Origin: Tistlia consotensis USBA 355
GTDB taxonomy: Bacteria > Pseudomonadota > Alphaproteobacteria > Kiloniellales > DSM-21159
NCBI RefSeq assembly: GCF_900177295.1
Contig: NZ_FWZX01000007.1
Span: 62,001-126,000 of the forward strand
Reading direction: 5' to 3'
Length of the DNA stretch: 64,000 nucleotides
Positions 46,912-57,901 of this stretch are shown here, in pieces (position 1 is the first letter of the stretch; each line of letters starts with the position of its first letter). Position numbers and translations under genes: made by a program. Under the pieces are notes generated by a model. The model saw only the letters and a list, made by a program, of their open reading frames with translations, was not told the DNA's origin and searched no databases.

Positions 46912-47098
46912 TCACTGCGGGCTGACCTGATTCGGATTCTCCCGGAACACGCTCTGCCCGAGGCTCTGCTGGCCGACCTGCACGAGCGGCGGGTCCCGCG
47001 CCGCCGTTGCTGTCGGAACTGCGGTTTTCCCGACCGAAAGCCGAGGTCGCAAGGGCGACCGGTGGCAGCGCCGGAGAGACCTTCCCGCGGGCCGCCAT
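46912..47098 (-). pseudogene. Decayed copy of the secreted-protein gene
   Basis: The last 53 bases (46919-46971) match 46030-46082 with only a few changes and encode the same tail, GQQSLGQSVFRENPNQVSP, followed by Gln and a stop. Just before it, PPLVQV mirrors LPIIQP of the intact protein. A possible N-terminus (MAARGKVSPALPPVALATSAFG, from 47098) lies in a different frame, so the copy seems to be shortened and frameshifted. It marks the nrdR-side end of the polysaccharide locus. The 210 bases from 47099 to 47309 contain nothing else recognisable. Confidence 0.6.
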
Positions 47099-47309
47099 GA
47101 GTGCCCCCGGGCAACCGCTCGACTTGCCGTCTCAGTTGGATCGACAGGGGCGACCCGGCCGCCCGCGATGCGCGCAGTGCAAGATTCAAGTGGCCGATCT
47201 CTTGTGCACCGAACCGGCACGGCAAGAATTCGCCGCCCAATTTCTTTGGAATGCGACATGATTTCTTGCCGCCCGGGAACCGCAGGGCGCAGAGGGAGGT
47301 GCCCCCGGG

Positions 47310-47792
47310 TCAGTCGCGGCCGCTGCCGAGGCCCTCGTCGAGCTCGCCGCCGAGGTCCCCGATGATCTTCTCGAAGTCCTCGACCTCGTGGAAGTCCCTG
47401 TAGACCGAGGCGAAGCGCACGAAGGCGACCTTGTCGATGTCGCGCAGCGTGTCCATGACCATCTCGCCGATCACCTTGCTGCGGATCTCGCTCTCGCCCG
47501 AGCTCTCCAGCCGCCGGGTGATCTGGTTGACGATCTGCTCCAGCCGGTCGCGCTCGACCGGCCGCTTGCGCAGCGCGATCGACATCGAGCGGAACAGCTT
47601 CTCGCGGTCGAAGGGCTCGCGGCTGCCGTCGGACTTGACGATGGTCAGCTCGCGCAGCTGCACTCTCTCGAAGGTGGTGAAGCGCGCGGCACAGCGCGGG
47701 CACTGCCGGCGCCGGCGGATCGCCGAGTTGTCCTCCGTCGGCCGCGAATCCTTCACCTGTGTGTCGGCGAAGCCACAGAATGGGCAGCGCAT
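47310..47792 (-). CDS. nrdR: Transcriptional repressor NrdR
   Basis: This 160-residue regulator represses ribonucleotide reductase genes according to the ATP/dATP level. The N-terminal zinc ribbon has CPFCG and CPRC ([34 protein letters not shown]), followed by the ATP-cone domain ([18 protein letters not shown]) and the helical [19 protein letters not shown]. It lies between glyA and, in many alphaproteobacteria, ribD; here the next gene is the polysaccharide locus instead. It starts 48 bases after the glyA stop. Confidence 0.96.
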   Translation of the reverse strand: MRCPFCGFADTQVKDSRPTEDNSAIRRRRQCPRCAARFTTFERVQLRELTIVKSDGSREPFDREKLFRSMSIALRKRPVERDRLEQIVNQITRRLESSGESEIRSKVIGEMVMDTLRDIDKVAFVRFASVYRDFHEVEDFEKIIGDLGGELDEGLGSGRD

Positions 47793-47840
47793 CTCTCGGT
47801 ATTCCCCCTGACCGTCGCCTGCTGTTCCCCTCCGGCGGCC

Positions 47841-49151
47841 CTAGGCGACCGGATCCGGATAGATCGGGAAGCGCCGGCACAGTCCCTGCACCCGCTCCCG
47901 CACCCGCCGCTCGACCGCGCCGTTGTCCTCCGGGTTGGCCGCCAGGCCGTCGAGCACCTCGATGATCATCTTCGCGATCTCCCGGAACTCCTCGACGCCG
48001 AAGCCGCGGGTCGTCCCGGCCGGCGTGCCGAGCCGCACGCCCGAGGTCACGGTCGGCTTCTCGGGGTCGAAGGGCACGCCATTCTTGTTGCAGGTGATGC
48101 CGGCGCGATCGAGGCTCTTCTCGGTGACGTTGCCGGTCAGGCCCTTGGGGCGCAGATCGACCAGCACGACGTGGGTGTCGGTGCCGTCCGAGACGATGTC
48201 GACGCCGCCGAGCTTGAGCGTCTCGGCCAGCACCTTGGCGTTCTCGACGATGCGCCGCGCATAGTCCTTGAACTCCGGCTTCAGCGCCTCGCCGAAGGCG
48301 GCCGCCTTGCCGGCGATGGCGTGCATCAGCGGCCCGCCCTGCAGGCCCGGGAAGGCGGCCGAGTTGATCTTCTTGGCGATCGCCTCGTCGTTGGTCAGCA
48401 CCATGCCGCCGCGCGCGCCGCGCAGGGTCTTGTGGGTCGTCGTCGTGACCACGTGGGCGTGGGGCAGCGGGCTCGGATGCACGCCGCCGGCGACCAGGCC
48501 GGCGAAGTGCGCCATGTCGACCATGAAGATCGCGCCGACCGAATCGGCGATCTGACGGAAGCGGGCGAAATCGATCTGGCGCGGATAGGCCGAGCCGCCG
48601 GTGATGATCAGCTTCGGCTTGTGCTCCCTGGCCATCGCCTCGATCTCGTCCAGGTCCATGCGGCCGTCCTGGCGGCGCACGCCGTACTGCACCGCCTTGA
48701 ACCACTTGCCCGAGAGGTTCGGCGCGGCGCCGTGGGTCAGGTGGCCGCCGGCCGAGAGCGACAGGCCCATGATGGTGTCGCCGGGCTCCAGCAGCGCCAG
48801 CATCACGGTCTGGTTGGCCTGCGCGCCCGAGTGCGGCTGGACGTTGGCGAAGCCGCAGCCGAACAGCTGCTTGGCGCGGTCGATGGCGAGCTGCTCGACG
48901 ACGTCGACGTGCTCGCAACCGCCGTAGTAGCGCCGGCCCGGATAGCCCTCGGCGTACTTGTTGGTCAGCACCGAGCCCTGCGCCTCGAGCACGGCGCGCG
49001 AGACGATGTTCTCGGAGGCGATCAGCTCGATCTGGTCCTGCTGCCGGTGCAGCTCGCCGAGGACCGCCTCGGCCAGGGCGGGGTCGGTCTCGGCGAGCGG
49101 CGCGGTGAAGAACCCGGTCGCGGGCGTCGGGGCGGCGGCATCTGCGGTCAT
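47841..49151 (-). CDS. glyA: Serine hydroxymethyltransferase
   Basis: This 436-residue PLP enzyme interconverts serine and glycine with tetrahydrofolate and supplies one-carbon units. Landmarks are [48 protein letters not shown], the PLP-Lys motif [16 protein letters not shown], and [15 protein letters not shown] at the C-terminal domain. The ATG at 49151 gives the usual length; a long open frame upstream overlaps rpiB and is not coding. It forms the rpiB-glyA-nrdR unit. Confidence 0.97.
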   Translation of the reverse strand: MTADAAAPTPATGFFTAPLAETDPALAEAVLGELHRQQDQIELIASENIVSRAVLEAQGSVLTNKYAEGYPGRRYYGGCEHVDVVEQLAIDRAKQLFGCGFANVQPHSGAQANQTVMLALLEPGDTIMGLSLSAGGHLTHGAAPNLSGKWFKAVQYGVRRQDGRMDLDEIEAMAREHKPKLIITGGSAYPRQIDFARFRQIADSVGAIFMVDMAHFAGLVAGGVHPSPLPHAHVVTTTTHKTLRGARGGMVLTNDEAIAKKINSAAFPGLQGGPLMHAIAGKAAAFGEALKPEFKDYARRIVENAKVLAETLKLGGVDIVSDGTDTHVVLVDLRPKGLTGNVTEKSLDRAGITCNKNGVPFDPEKPTVTSGVRLGTPAGTTRGFGVEEFREIAKMIIEVLDGLAANPEDNGAVERRVRERVQGLCRRFPIYPDPVA

Positions 49152-49231
49152 GGTGACGGCTTTCCTCTTGCTGCTGCGTCGCAGGCGGACGGCTGGCCGC
49201 GACGCGGTGCGGAATGCGGACGGCGGAGGAC

Positions 49232-49675
49232 CTAAACGGCTGCGCCGAGCTTGTCGACCCGGCGCTGGTGCCGGCCCCCGGCGAAGGCCGTGCCCAGGAA
49301 CACGCGCAGGCAGTCCTTCGCGACCTCGTCGCCGATCAGCCGGGCGCCGAGGGCCAGGACGTTGGCGTCGTTGTGCTCCCGGCACAGCCTGGCCGAGGTC
49401 GTGTCGTGACAGAGCGCGGCACGCACCGCGGGATTGCGATTCGCCGCGATCGAGATGCCGATGCCGGTGCCGCAGACGACCAGGCCGCGCTCGGCCCGCC
49501 CCGCGGCGATGGTCTCGGCCAGGGCCCGGCCGAAGTCGGGATAGTCCACCGACTCGCCCGAGTCGGTGCCCAGATCCAGCACCTGATAGCCCAGTGCCCT
49601 CAACTCGTCCGCCAGCAGCGTCTTCAGGGCGAAGCCGGCATGGTCGGAAGCCACGGCCACGACATTCGGGTTCAT
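49232..49675 (-). CDS. rpiB: Ribose 5-phosphate isomerase B
   Basis: This 147-residue enzyme interconverts ribose 5-phosphate and ribulose 5-phosphate. It begins [18 protein letters not shown] and contains [18 protein letters not shown], the catalytic [17 protein letters not shown] and [17 protein letters not shown]. Ribulose 5-phosphate is also the substrate of RibB, encoded in the same ancestral gene string. The ATG at 49675 was chosen over a TTG at 49687. It is the first gene of the minus-strand unit and is divergent from mucR. Confidence 0.95.
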   Translation of the reverse strand: MNPNVVAVASDHAGFALKTLLADELRALGYQVLDLGTDSGESVDYPDFGRALAETIAAGRAERGLVVCGTGIGISIAANRNPAVRAALCHDTTSARLCREHNDANVLALGARLIGDEVAKDCLRVFLGTAFAGGRHQRRVDKLGAAV

Positions 49676-49966
49676 GGAGGCGATCAAGACCAGTCACGTT
49701 GCAAGGGTTGAGGACGCTACCATATGTCGCCGTCGCGCAAAAGCTGAACACCAGGGTTCGCGGCGGCGACTGTCGGCACAACCTTTCCTTGCCGTTTCCC
49801 GCGAGCTAGGTCAAGGAACACGATCCTGCAAGTTTTGCCGACGTTCCGGGCCGAGCGTTCAAATCTCTGGCAAGTCAAAGAGCCTGTTTTTTTGTTTCAT
49901 TTCGACGATGCTTCGATTATCGTTCTCTCTGCTTCTCACAATATTAACACACTGGGCAGGGGATTT
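49676..49966. promoter_or_regulatory. AT-rich divergent control region of rpiB and mucR
   Basis: The 290 bases between rpiB and mucR contain the AT-richest DNA in this part of the window, including a T7 run near 49887 and AATATTAACA near 49940. ACGAT and ATCGT (49905-49909 and 49919-49923) form an inverted repeat with a 9-base spacer. MucR/Ros proteins bind AT-rich sites with T-A steps and often repress their own gene, so this is a plausible autoregulatory region. No gene is visible in it. Confidence 0.5.
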
Positions 49967-50425
49967 ATGGACGACAGGCCAGACGAAGCGAAGAACGACG
50001 ATGGTCTCCTGGCACTGACCGCCGATGTCGTGGTCGCCTACCTGAAGAACAACCCGGTGCCGAGCGCGGACGTTCCTTCGATCATCGCATCTGTTCATGC
50101 GGCGCTGAAGAGTCTGGACGGCTCTACAGCGGAAACGCCGGAGGAAAAGCCGACACCGGCGGTTCCCGTACGCCGCTCGATCACCCCCGAGTACCTGATC
50201 TGCCTGGAAGACGGGCGCAAGCTGAAGACCCTGAAGCGTCATCTGCGAGCCGCCTACAACATGACGCCCGAAGAATACCGGGCGAAATGGGGACTTCCGG
50301 CAGACTATCCGATGGTCGCGCCGAACTACGCCAAGCAACGCTCGGAGTTCGCGCGCAAGATCGGCCTCGGCACGGCCAATGCCGGAGCGATCAAGAAGGG
50401 CGGCCGCCGCAAGAAGAGCGGCTGA
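49967..50425 (+). CDS. mucR: Ros/MucR-family transcriptional regulator
   Basis: This 152-residue DNA-binding protein belongs to the Ros/MucR family, which controls exopolysaccharide, motility and cell-cycle genes in alphaproteobacteria. The N-terminal helical part (LLALTADVVVAYLKNN) fits the oligomerisation region, and the C-terminal core YLICLEDGRKLKTLKRHLRAAY is followed by MTPEEYRAKWGLPADYPMVA. The canonical zinc site C-x2-C ... H-x3/4-H is incomplete: only the first Cys and first His are present, with Asp in place of the second Cys. Some family members are known to vary at these positions. The ATG at 49967 follows CAGGGG. A strong terminator follows. Confidence 0.93.
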   Translation: MDDRPDEAKNDDGLLALTADVVVAYLKNNPVPSADVPSIIASVHAALKSLDGSTAETPEEKPTPAVPVRRSITPEYLICLEDGRKLKTLKRHLRAAYNMTPEEYRAKWGLPADYPMVAPNYAKQRSEFARKIGLGTANAGAIKKGGRRKKSG

Positions 50426-50459
50426 CCGGCCGGACCACAGGAGCGAGAGCCTGCGACGA

Positions 50460-50491
50460 AACGGCCCGGCACGGCGACGTGCCGGGCCGTT
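50460..50491 (+). terminator. Terminator of mucR
   Basis: A perfect 14-bp stem (arms AACGGCCCGGCACG and its complement) with a 4-base loop is followed by TTCTGCTTTGC on the plus strand. It lies 35 bases after the mucR stop. Confidence 0.8.
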
Positions 50492-50558
50492 CTGCTTTGC
50501 CAGGGGCGCCGCCGGGCCGTCGGGCTCCGCCGCCCCCGAGACCGGTCCCTAAGCGGAA

Positions 50559-50588
50559 CGGCCCGGCGAGAGCCAGCTCGCCGGGCCG
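50559..50588 (-). terminator. Hairpin downstream of livK
   Basis: A 12-bp stem (CGGCCCGGCGAG with CTCGCCGGGCCG) and a short loop lie about 50 bases after the livK stop. The element probably protects or ends the liv transcript. No long T-run follows on the minus strand. Confidence 0.6.
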
Positions 50589-50636
50589 CTTGCCGAAAGC
50601 TGCGGGGCGGACGGCAGCGCCGTCCGCCCGGGCCAC

Positions 50637-51749
50637 CTACATCTCGCCGTAGGTGCCGTTCTTCCAGATGTACCAGACGTACTTCGGATCCTTGATGTCG
50701 CCCTTGTCGTCCAGGGTGATCGTGCCGATCACCGTGTCGAAGGTGCCGCCATGGATCTGCTTGGCCAGCTTCTCGGTGTCGAAGGACTTGGCGCGCTTGG
50801 CCGCCTCCGCCCAGACCTGAGCGGCGGCGTAGGTGTAGAGCGTGTAGCCTTCCGGCTCGTAGCCCTCGGCGCGGAACTTCTCGACGATCTTCTTGGCCGA
50901 GGCGAACTTACGCGGGTCGGGCGCGAAGGTCATGATCGTGCCCTGGCCGGCGTCGCCGGTGATCTTCCAGAACTCGTCGGTGACCAGGGCGTCGCCGGAG
51001 ACCAGCTGCGGGTCGTAGCCCTGCTCCTTGGCCTGGCGGATGATCAGGCCGGCTTCGGTGTGGTAGCCGCCGACGTAGATCGCCTTGATGCCCGCGGACT
51101 TCATCTTCGAGACCAGCGCCGAGTAGTCCTTCTCGCCGGCGGTGTAGGCCTCGTACATGCCTTCCTTCACGCCGCGCTTGTTGAGCTGCTTCTTGGTCTC
51201 GTCGGCCAGGCCCTTACCATAGGCGGTCTTGTCCTGGAGGATCGCGATCTCGCCGTCCTTGTAGTGGTCGGCCAGGTAGTTGCCGGCGACGACGCCCTGG
51301 GCATCGTCACGGCCGCAGACGCGGGCGACGTTGGTCCAGCCCTTCTTCGCCGCCTCTTCGGTGAAGGCCGGGTTGGTCGAGGCCGGCGAGATCATCAGGA
51401 TGTCCTCTTCGGCATAGACCGCCGAAGCCGGGATCGACGAGCCCGAGCAGAAGTGCCCGTCGACGAACTTCACGCCCTCGCCGACCAGCTTGTTTGCCGC
51501 CGCGACGGCCTGCTTCGGATCGCAGGCGTCGTCCTCGGCGATGCCGACGACCTTCTCGCCGTTGACGCCGCCGGCGGCGTTCAGGTCCTTCACGGCCATT
51601 TCCAGGCCACGCTTCATCTGCTCGCCGAAGGCGGCGTACTGACCGGTGATCGGGCCGACCGTCGCGATCTTCACCTCCGCCTTCGCCGCGCCGTAGCTGC
51701 CGGCGGTGAGCGCCGCCGCGGCGGCCAGGGCCAACGCGAGTTTCTTCAT
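50637..51749 (-). CDS. livK: Branched-chain amino acid ABC transporter, substrate-binding protein
   Basis: This 370-residue periplasmic protein starts with the signal peptide MKKLALALAAAAALTAGSYG. The mature part has the LIV-binding fold: IATVGPITGQYAAFGEQMKRG, LMISPASTNPAFTE and IAILQDKTAYGKGLADE. It would deliver leucine, isoleucine, valine or a related solute to LivHMGF. The ATG at 51749 has AGGATC and a signal peptide directly after it; the frame continues further upstream without a signal. It lies 149 bases after the small membrane-protein gene, and with its own leader may be transcribed at a higher level. Confidence 0.93.
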   Translation of the reverse strand: MKKLALALAAAAALTAGSYGAAKAEVKIATVGPITGQYAAFGEQMKRGLEMAVKDLNAAGGVNGEKVVGIAEDDACDPKQAVAAANKLVGEGVKFVDGHFCSGSSIPASAVYAEEDILMISPASTNPAFTEEAAKKGWTNVARVCGRDDAQGVVAGNYLADHYKDGEIAILQDKTAYGKGLADETKKQLNKRGVKEGMYEAYTAGEKDYSALVSKMKSAGIKAIYVGGYHTEAGLIIRQAKEQGYDPQLVSGDALVTDEFWKITGDAGQGTIMTFAPDPRKFASAKKIVEKFRAEGYEPEGYTLYTYAAAQVWAEAAKRAKSFDTEKLAKQIHGGTFDTVIGTITLDDKGDIKDPKYVWYIWKNGTYGEM

Positions 51750-51898
51750 GATCCTGTCTACTCCCTGCTTGGGCCCTCTAGGTACTGCCGCGACGGCCGG
51801 GCCCTTGGTCGTCACGGGACCGATGCGATGGCCGACAATCTACCATCGCGTGGATCGCAGGGCCAAGCGCAGCCACCGACGCGCTGCGGCCCGATTGG

Positions 51899-52246
51899 CT
51901 AGCCTTCCCGCTTCTCGCGCCAGCCGAACAGCCCGGCCGGCTCGTAGAGCCAGGGGTACTGCACGACCATCTTGCGTGCCTGCGTCACGCGGTAGACGAC
52001 CAGGATGACCGCCACGATGTAGAGGTACTGGATCAGCCAGCCGGTGAAGTGCAGCAGCGGCTCGTCGAACAGCGCGTAGGTCAGGAAGCGGTCGGCAATC
52101 GACAGCAGCAGGCCGTAGGGCAGCGCCTGCCACCAGCGGCGCCAGGTCCGGGCGATCGCCTGGCCGGTCATGAAGGCGGTGAATCCGAACAGCACCAGGG
52201 TCAGCCCGATGAACACCCCGATGCCGCTTCCCAGAACCGAGTGCAT
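51899..52246 (-). CDS. Small conserved membrane protein of the liv cluster
   Basis: This 115-residue protein has three hydrophobic helices (VFIGLTLVLFGFTAFM, ALPYGLLLSIADRFLTYALF, WLIQYLYIVAVILVVYRV) and a basic C-terminal end with YPWLYEPAGLFGWREKREG. Similar proteins (I believe annotated as DUF6867) occur between livF and livK in other alphaproteobacteria. The function is unknown. The position suggests a role with the Liv transporter. It starts at ATG 52246, 79 bases after livF. Confidence 0.72.
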   Translation of the reverse strand: MHSVLGSGIGVFIGLTLVLFGFTAFMTGQAIARTWRRWWQALPYGLLLSIADRFLTYALFDEPLLHFTGWLIQYLYIVAVILVVYRVTQARKMVVQYPWLYEPAGLFGWREKREG

Positions 52247-52325
52247 GGCCTGCTCCTAGAACCGGCGCGCGGAGGCCGATGGCCCGGCAGCGATTGGACG
52301 GGGGCTCGCGGCGGGGGCGCGCATC

Positions 52326-53035
<710 letters not shown>

Positions 53036-53036
<1 letters not shown>

Positions 53037-53919
53037 CAGCCCTGCCCCTCCGGCCGCGCCGTCCCGGCCTCCTGTTTGCCGGCCAGGTCGGCGGCGATCT
53101 CGTCGGGCAGATCCTCGTCCTCCTCCTCGCCGAGGTAGGCGCGGATCACCGCGGGATCCGCACGCACCTCTGCGGGCGAGCCGTCGGAGATCTTGCGGCC
53201 GTAGTCGAGCACGACGACGTGGTCGGAGATCTTCATGACCACGCTCATGTCGTGCTCGATCAGCAGCACCCCGGTCTTGTGCTCGTCGCGGATGAAGGTC
53301 AGCAGCTCGTTGAGGTCGCCCGATTCACGCGGGTTCAGGCCGGCCGCCGGCTCGTCGAGGCAGAGCATCGCCGGCCCGGTGCACATGGCGCGCGCGATCT
53401 CGAGCCGGCGCTGGTCGCCGTAGGGCAGGTTGCCGGCGGAGAAGTCGGCGCGGGCCAGCAGGTTGATCCGGTCGAGCCAGTAGCGCGCCTGGTCGATCGC
53501 CTCGCGCTCGGCCTTGCGGTAGCCCTTGAAGCCGAACACGCCGGCCAGCGAGAAGGCCGAAGCCAGCTGCAGCTTGTTGTGCTGGGCGACCAGCAGGTTC
53601 TCCAGCACCGACATGTTGGCGAAGAGCCGGATGTTCTGGAAGGTGCGCGCGACGCCGGCGACCCGGGCGATGGCGTGGCCCTCCATGCGCTCGAGCAGGA
53701 ACTCGCTGCCGTTGCGCGTCATCCTCAGCATGCCGACCGTCGGCTTGTAGAAGCCGGTCAGGCAGTTGAAGACCGTGGTCTTGCCGGCACCGTTCGGCCC
53801 GATGATCGCGGTGATCTCGCGGTCGGCCGCGACGAAGGAGACGTCGTCGACCGCGACCAGGCCGCCGAAGCGCATGGTCAGATGCTCGACCTCGAGCAGC
53901 GGCGTCTTGTCGGAGGCCA

Positions 53920-53920
<1 letters not shown>
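53036..53920 (-). CDS. livG: Branched-chain amino acid ABC transporter ATP-binding protein LivG
   Basis: This 294-residue ATPase has Walker A IIGPNGAGKTTVFNCLTG, the LivG-specific Q-loop region VARTFQNIRLFANMSVLENLL, signature NLPYGDQRRLEIARAM and Walker B MLCLDEPAAGLNPRE. The C-terminus is extended by about 25 acidic residues (LGEEEDEDLPDE). The ATG at 53920 overlaps the livM stop by one base; the longer frame upstream belongs to the livM coding region. Confidence 0.95.
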
Positions 53921-55428
<1,508 letters not shown>

Positions 55429-55432
55429 CGGC

Positions 55433-56350
55433 TCAGACCTTCTCGATCTCGGGTTTGCCCAGGATTCCGTAGGGCCGGAAGATCAGCACCAGGACGAGGA
55501 TCGAGAAGGCCGCGACGTCCTTGTATTCGACCGAGAAGTAGGCCGACCAGTAGGCCTCGATCAGGCCGATCAGCAGGCCGCCGACCATGGCGCCGGTGAT
55601 CGAGCCGATGCCGCCGAGCACCGCCGCGGTGAAGGCCTTCAGCCCGGCCAGGAAGCCGATGTAGAAGTCGATGACGCCGTAGTAGAGCGTGACCATCACG
55701 CCGGCGACCGCGGCCAGCGCCGCGCCGATCACGAAGGTGATCGAGATCGTCCGGTCGACGTCGACGCCGAGCAGCGCCGCCATCGTCTGGTCCTGCTCGC
55801 AGGCGCGCTGCCGGCGGCCCAGCTCGGTGCGGCTGATCAGCTGCGAGAAGCCGAGCATCAACGCCAGGGTCAGCGCCATGATGATGATCTGCAGGTAGCT
55901 GAGGTTGACGACGAAGCCGTCGGCCCGCTCCATCACCGCGATGCCGCCCTGGACCATCGGCTGCAGCGGCTTGACCCGCGCGCCCTGCAGCAGCTGCACG
56001 TAGTTCTCCAGGAAGATCGACATGCCGATCGCGCTGATCAGCGCGGCCAGGCGCTGCGAGCCGCGCAGCGGCTTGTAGGCGAAGCGCTCGATGGTCCAGC
56101 CGTAGGTGGCGGTGAAGATCATCGAGAGCACGAGCATGACCAGGATCGCCAGCGGCACCCAGGTGATGCCGAGCAGGCCGGTCACCAGGAACCAGATGAT
56201 CGCCATGAAGGCGCCGATCATGTAGATGTCGCCGTGGGCGAAATTGATCATGCCGATGATCCCGTAGACCATCGTGTAGCCGATCGCGATCAGGCCGTAG
56301 ATGGCGCCGAGCGTCAGGCCATTGATCAACTGCTGAAGAAAATACTCCAT
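55433..56350 (-). CDS. livH: Branched-chain amino acid ABC transporter permease LivH
   Basis: This 305-residue permease starts [20 protein letters not shown] and contains the LivH core [20 protein letters not shown] plus the EAA-type loop [23 protein letters not shown]. It has eight or nine helices. It is the first gene of livHMGF. Its leader of about 370 bases is shared with the divergent lrp-type gene. Confidence 0.95.
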   Translation of the reverse strand: MEYFLQQLINGLTLGAIYGLIAIGYTMVYGIIGMINFAHGDIYMIGAFMAIIWFLVTGLLGITWVPLAILVMLVLSMIFTATYGWTIERFAYKPLRGSQRLAALISAIGMSIFLENYVQLLQGARVKPLQPMVQGGIAVMERADGFVVNLSYLQIIIMALTLALMLGFSQLISRTELGRRQRACEQDQTMAALLGVDVDRTISITFVIGAALAAVAGVMVTLYYGVIDFYIGFLAGLKAFTAAVLGGIGSITGAMVGGLLIGLIEAYWSAYFSVEYKDVAAFSILVLVLIFRPYGILGKPEIEKV

Positions 56351-56718
56351 CAGGCCTTGCCGTTCCCCAGACGCGCGCCGGACCGGCGCGGCTTCCCTGT
56401 TCGTTTCGTTATGGCCGCCGCGTTTTATCCGGCGTGCCTTTGAAGCGAGACCTACTCTCGCCCGTTGAAAGCGTCAAGCGACGCCGCGACGCATCGAAGG
56501 GCCATCGGGCGTTGCGATCGGGCCCGTGCGGCCCGCGCGACAGTCGCGGAACGCGCGGCCGTCTTCCGATCGGCCCGGAGGCGCCCGATCGCCGGCTCCG
56601 GTCCGTTGAGAAGACCAGCCGAATCTGGCAGAGCCCTGCCAGCCTGAGGCCCTTTTTTGTGGCACTCATCTTCGCCTTTCACCTAAATCAGGATCTCAAT
56701 TCAGACAGAAGGACTGCC
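56351..56718. promoter_or_regulatory. Divergent control region between livH and the Lrp-family gene
   Basis: The region holds the promoters of livHMGF (minus strand) and the Lrp-type gene (plus strand). It has an AT-rich stretch next to the regulator (TTTTTTG at 56652 and CACCTAAATCAGGATCTCAA near 56680). I see no perfect operator or convincing -35/-10 pair by eye. Several short open frames here overlap each other and look random. Confidence 0.45.
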
Positions 56719-57219
56719 ATGGCCAGCCCTCACGGAACCCTCGACCGCATCGAGCGCCGCATTCTCGCCGAGCTGCAGCGCGACGGCCGGATGTCGCTCG
56801 TCGCCCTGGCCAAGCGCGTCGGCCTGACCAAGACCCCGCTCGCCGAACGCGTTCGCAAGCTGGAGCGCGCCGGCTTCATCCGCGGCTACGCCGCCCTGCT
56901 CGACCCCGACAAGCTCGGCGCCGGCCACGTCGCCCTGGTCCAGGTCACCCTGGAGCGCACCACCACCGACGTGCTGGAGGCCTTCAACGTAGCGGTCCGG
57001 ACGATTCCCCAGGTGCAGTCCTGCCACATGGTCGCCGGCGCCTTCGACTACCTGCTGAAGGTGCGCAGCCGCGACATCGGCGAATACCGCCGGCTGCTCG
57101 GCGAGCGGATCTCCACCCTCCCCGGCGTCCAGCAGACCCACACCTTCGCGGTCATGGAGACGGTCAAGGACGATCCCTTCGTCGCGGTCCCGGACGGCGG
57201 GCGGGACCCGGCGGCCTGA
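56719..57219 (+). CDS. Lrp/AsnC-family transcriptional regulator
   Basis: This 166-residue regulator has an N-terminal helix-turn-helix (LDRIERRILAELQRDGRMSLV, LAKRVGLTKTPLAERVRKLERAGFI) and a C-terminal ligand-binding domain (VALVQVTLERTTTDVLEAF, VQSCHMVAGAFDYLLKVRS). Family members respond to amino acids and form octamers. Being divergent from livHMGF, it likely senses a branched-chain or related amino acid and controls that operon. The ATG follows AAGGA with good spacing. Confidence 0.92.
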   Translation: MASPHGTLDRIERRILAELQRDGRMSLVALAKRVGLTKTPLAERVRKLERAGFIRGYAALLDPDKLGAGHVALVQVTLERTTTDVLEAFNVAVRTIPQVQSCHMVAGAFDYLLKVRSRDIGEYRRLLGERISTLPGVQQTHTFAVMETVKDDPFVAVPDGGRDPAA

Positions 57220-57287
57220 GCCGCTTCGGTCGGCGGCCGGATCGTGCTATCGACGCGGGCATCGGCGCAGCGGCGGGAGGGGACGGC

Positions 57288-57890
57288 GTGACGAAGAGGG
57301 TTCTGCTGTTCGACCTCGGCGGCGTGCTGGTCGACTGGCGCGGGCTCGCCGAACTCGGTCGCCTCGCCGCGCCGCACGACGACGCCCGCGAGGTGCGCCG
57401 GCGTTTCGTCGCCAGCGAGGCGCTGCGCGACTTCGAGACCGGGCGCTGCGATCGCCGGGACTTCGCCGCCCGCTTCGTCGCGGAGTGGCGGCTCGGGCTG
57501 GAGGCCGAGGCCTTCCTCGGGCTCTTCCGCTCCTGGCTGCGCGGCCCGTTCCCGGGAACGCTCGAGAGCCTCGACGCGCTGCGCGGCAGCCATCGCCTGG
57601 CCTGCCTCAGCAATACCAACGAGATGCACTGGCAGCACATGATGGTCGGCCTCGGCCTGGCCGAGGCGCTCGACCACCGCTACGCCTCGCACCTGCTGGG
57701 GCTCGTCAAGCCGGACCGGGCGATCTTCGAGCGGGTGCTCGCCGACCTCGCAGTCGCCCCCTCGGCCGTGACTTTCTTCGACGACGGCGCGGACAACGTC
57801 GAGGCCGCCCGCGCCCTCGGCATCGAGAGCCATCTCGTCGATCCGCGGCACGGCGTCCAGCCGACCCTGCGTGCGCTCGGCCTGCTCTGA
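57288..57890 (+). CDS. HAD-superfamily phosphatase (YihX-like)
   Basis: This 200-residue hydrolase has nucleophile Asp9 in LLFDLGGVLVDW, motif II SNTN, motif III Lys in GLVKPDRAIFERV and motif IV FFDDGADNVEAARALG. The DxG form of motif I (Gly where phosphatases usually have Asp) matches the subgroup that includes YihX and other sugar-phosphate phosphatases. The substrate is unknown. The GTG start at 57288 has GGGAGG upstream. It follows the Lrp gene by 68 bases and may share its transcript. Confidence 0.85.
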   Translation: MTKRVLLFDLGGVLVDWRGLAELGRLAAPHDDAREVRRRFVASEALRDFETGRCDRRDFAARFVAEWRLGLEAEAFLGLFRSWLRGPFPGTLESLDALRGSHRLACLSNTNEMHWQHMMVGLGLAEALDHRYASHLLGLVKPDRAIFERVLADLAVAPSAVTFFDDGADNVEAARALGIESHLVDPRHGVQPTLRALGLL

Positions 57891-57901
57891 GCGCGCCACG
57901 C

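Noticed and set aside
56640-56660. Rho-independent terminator at the T-run before the Lrp gene
   Set aside because: Only a 5-bp stem is present and it is 12 bases from the T-run, so the structure is too weak.
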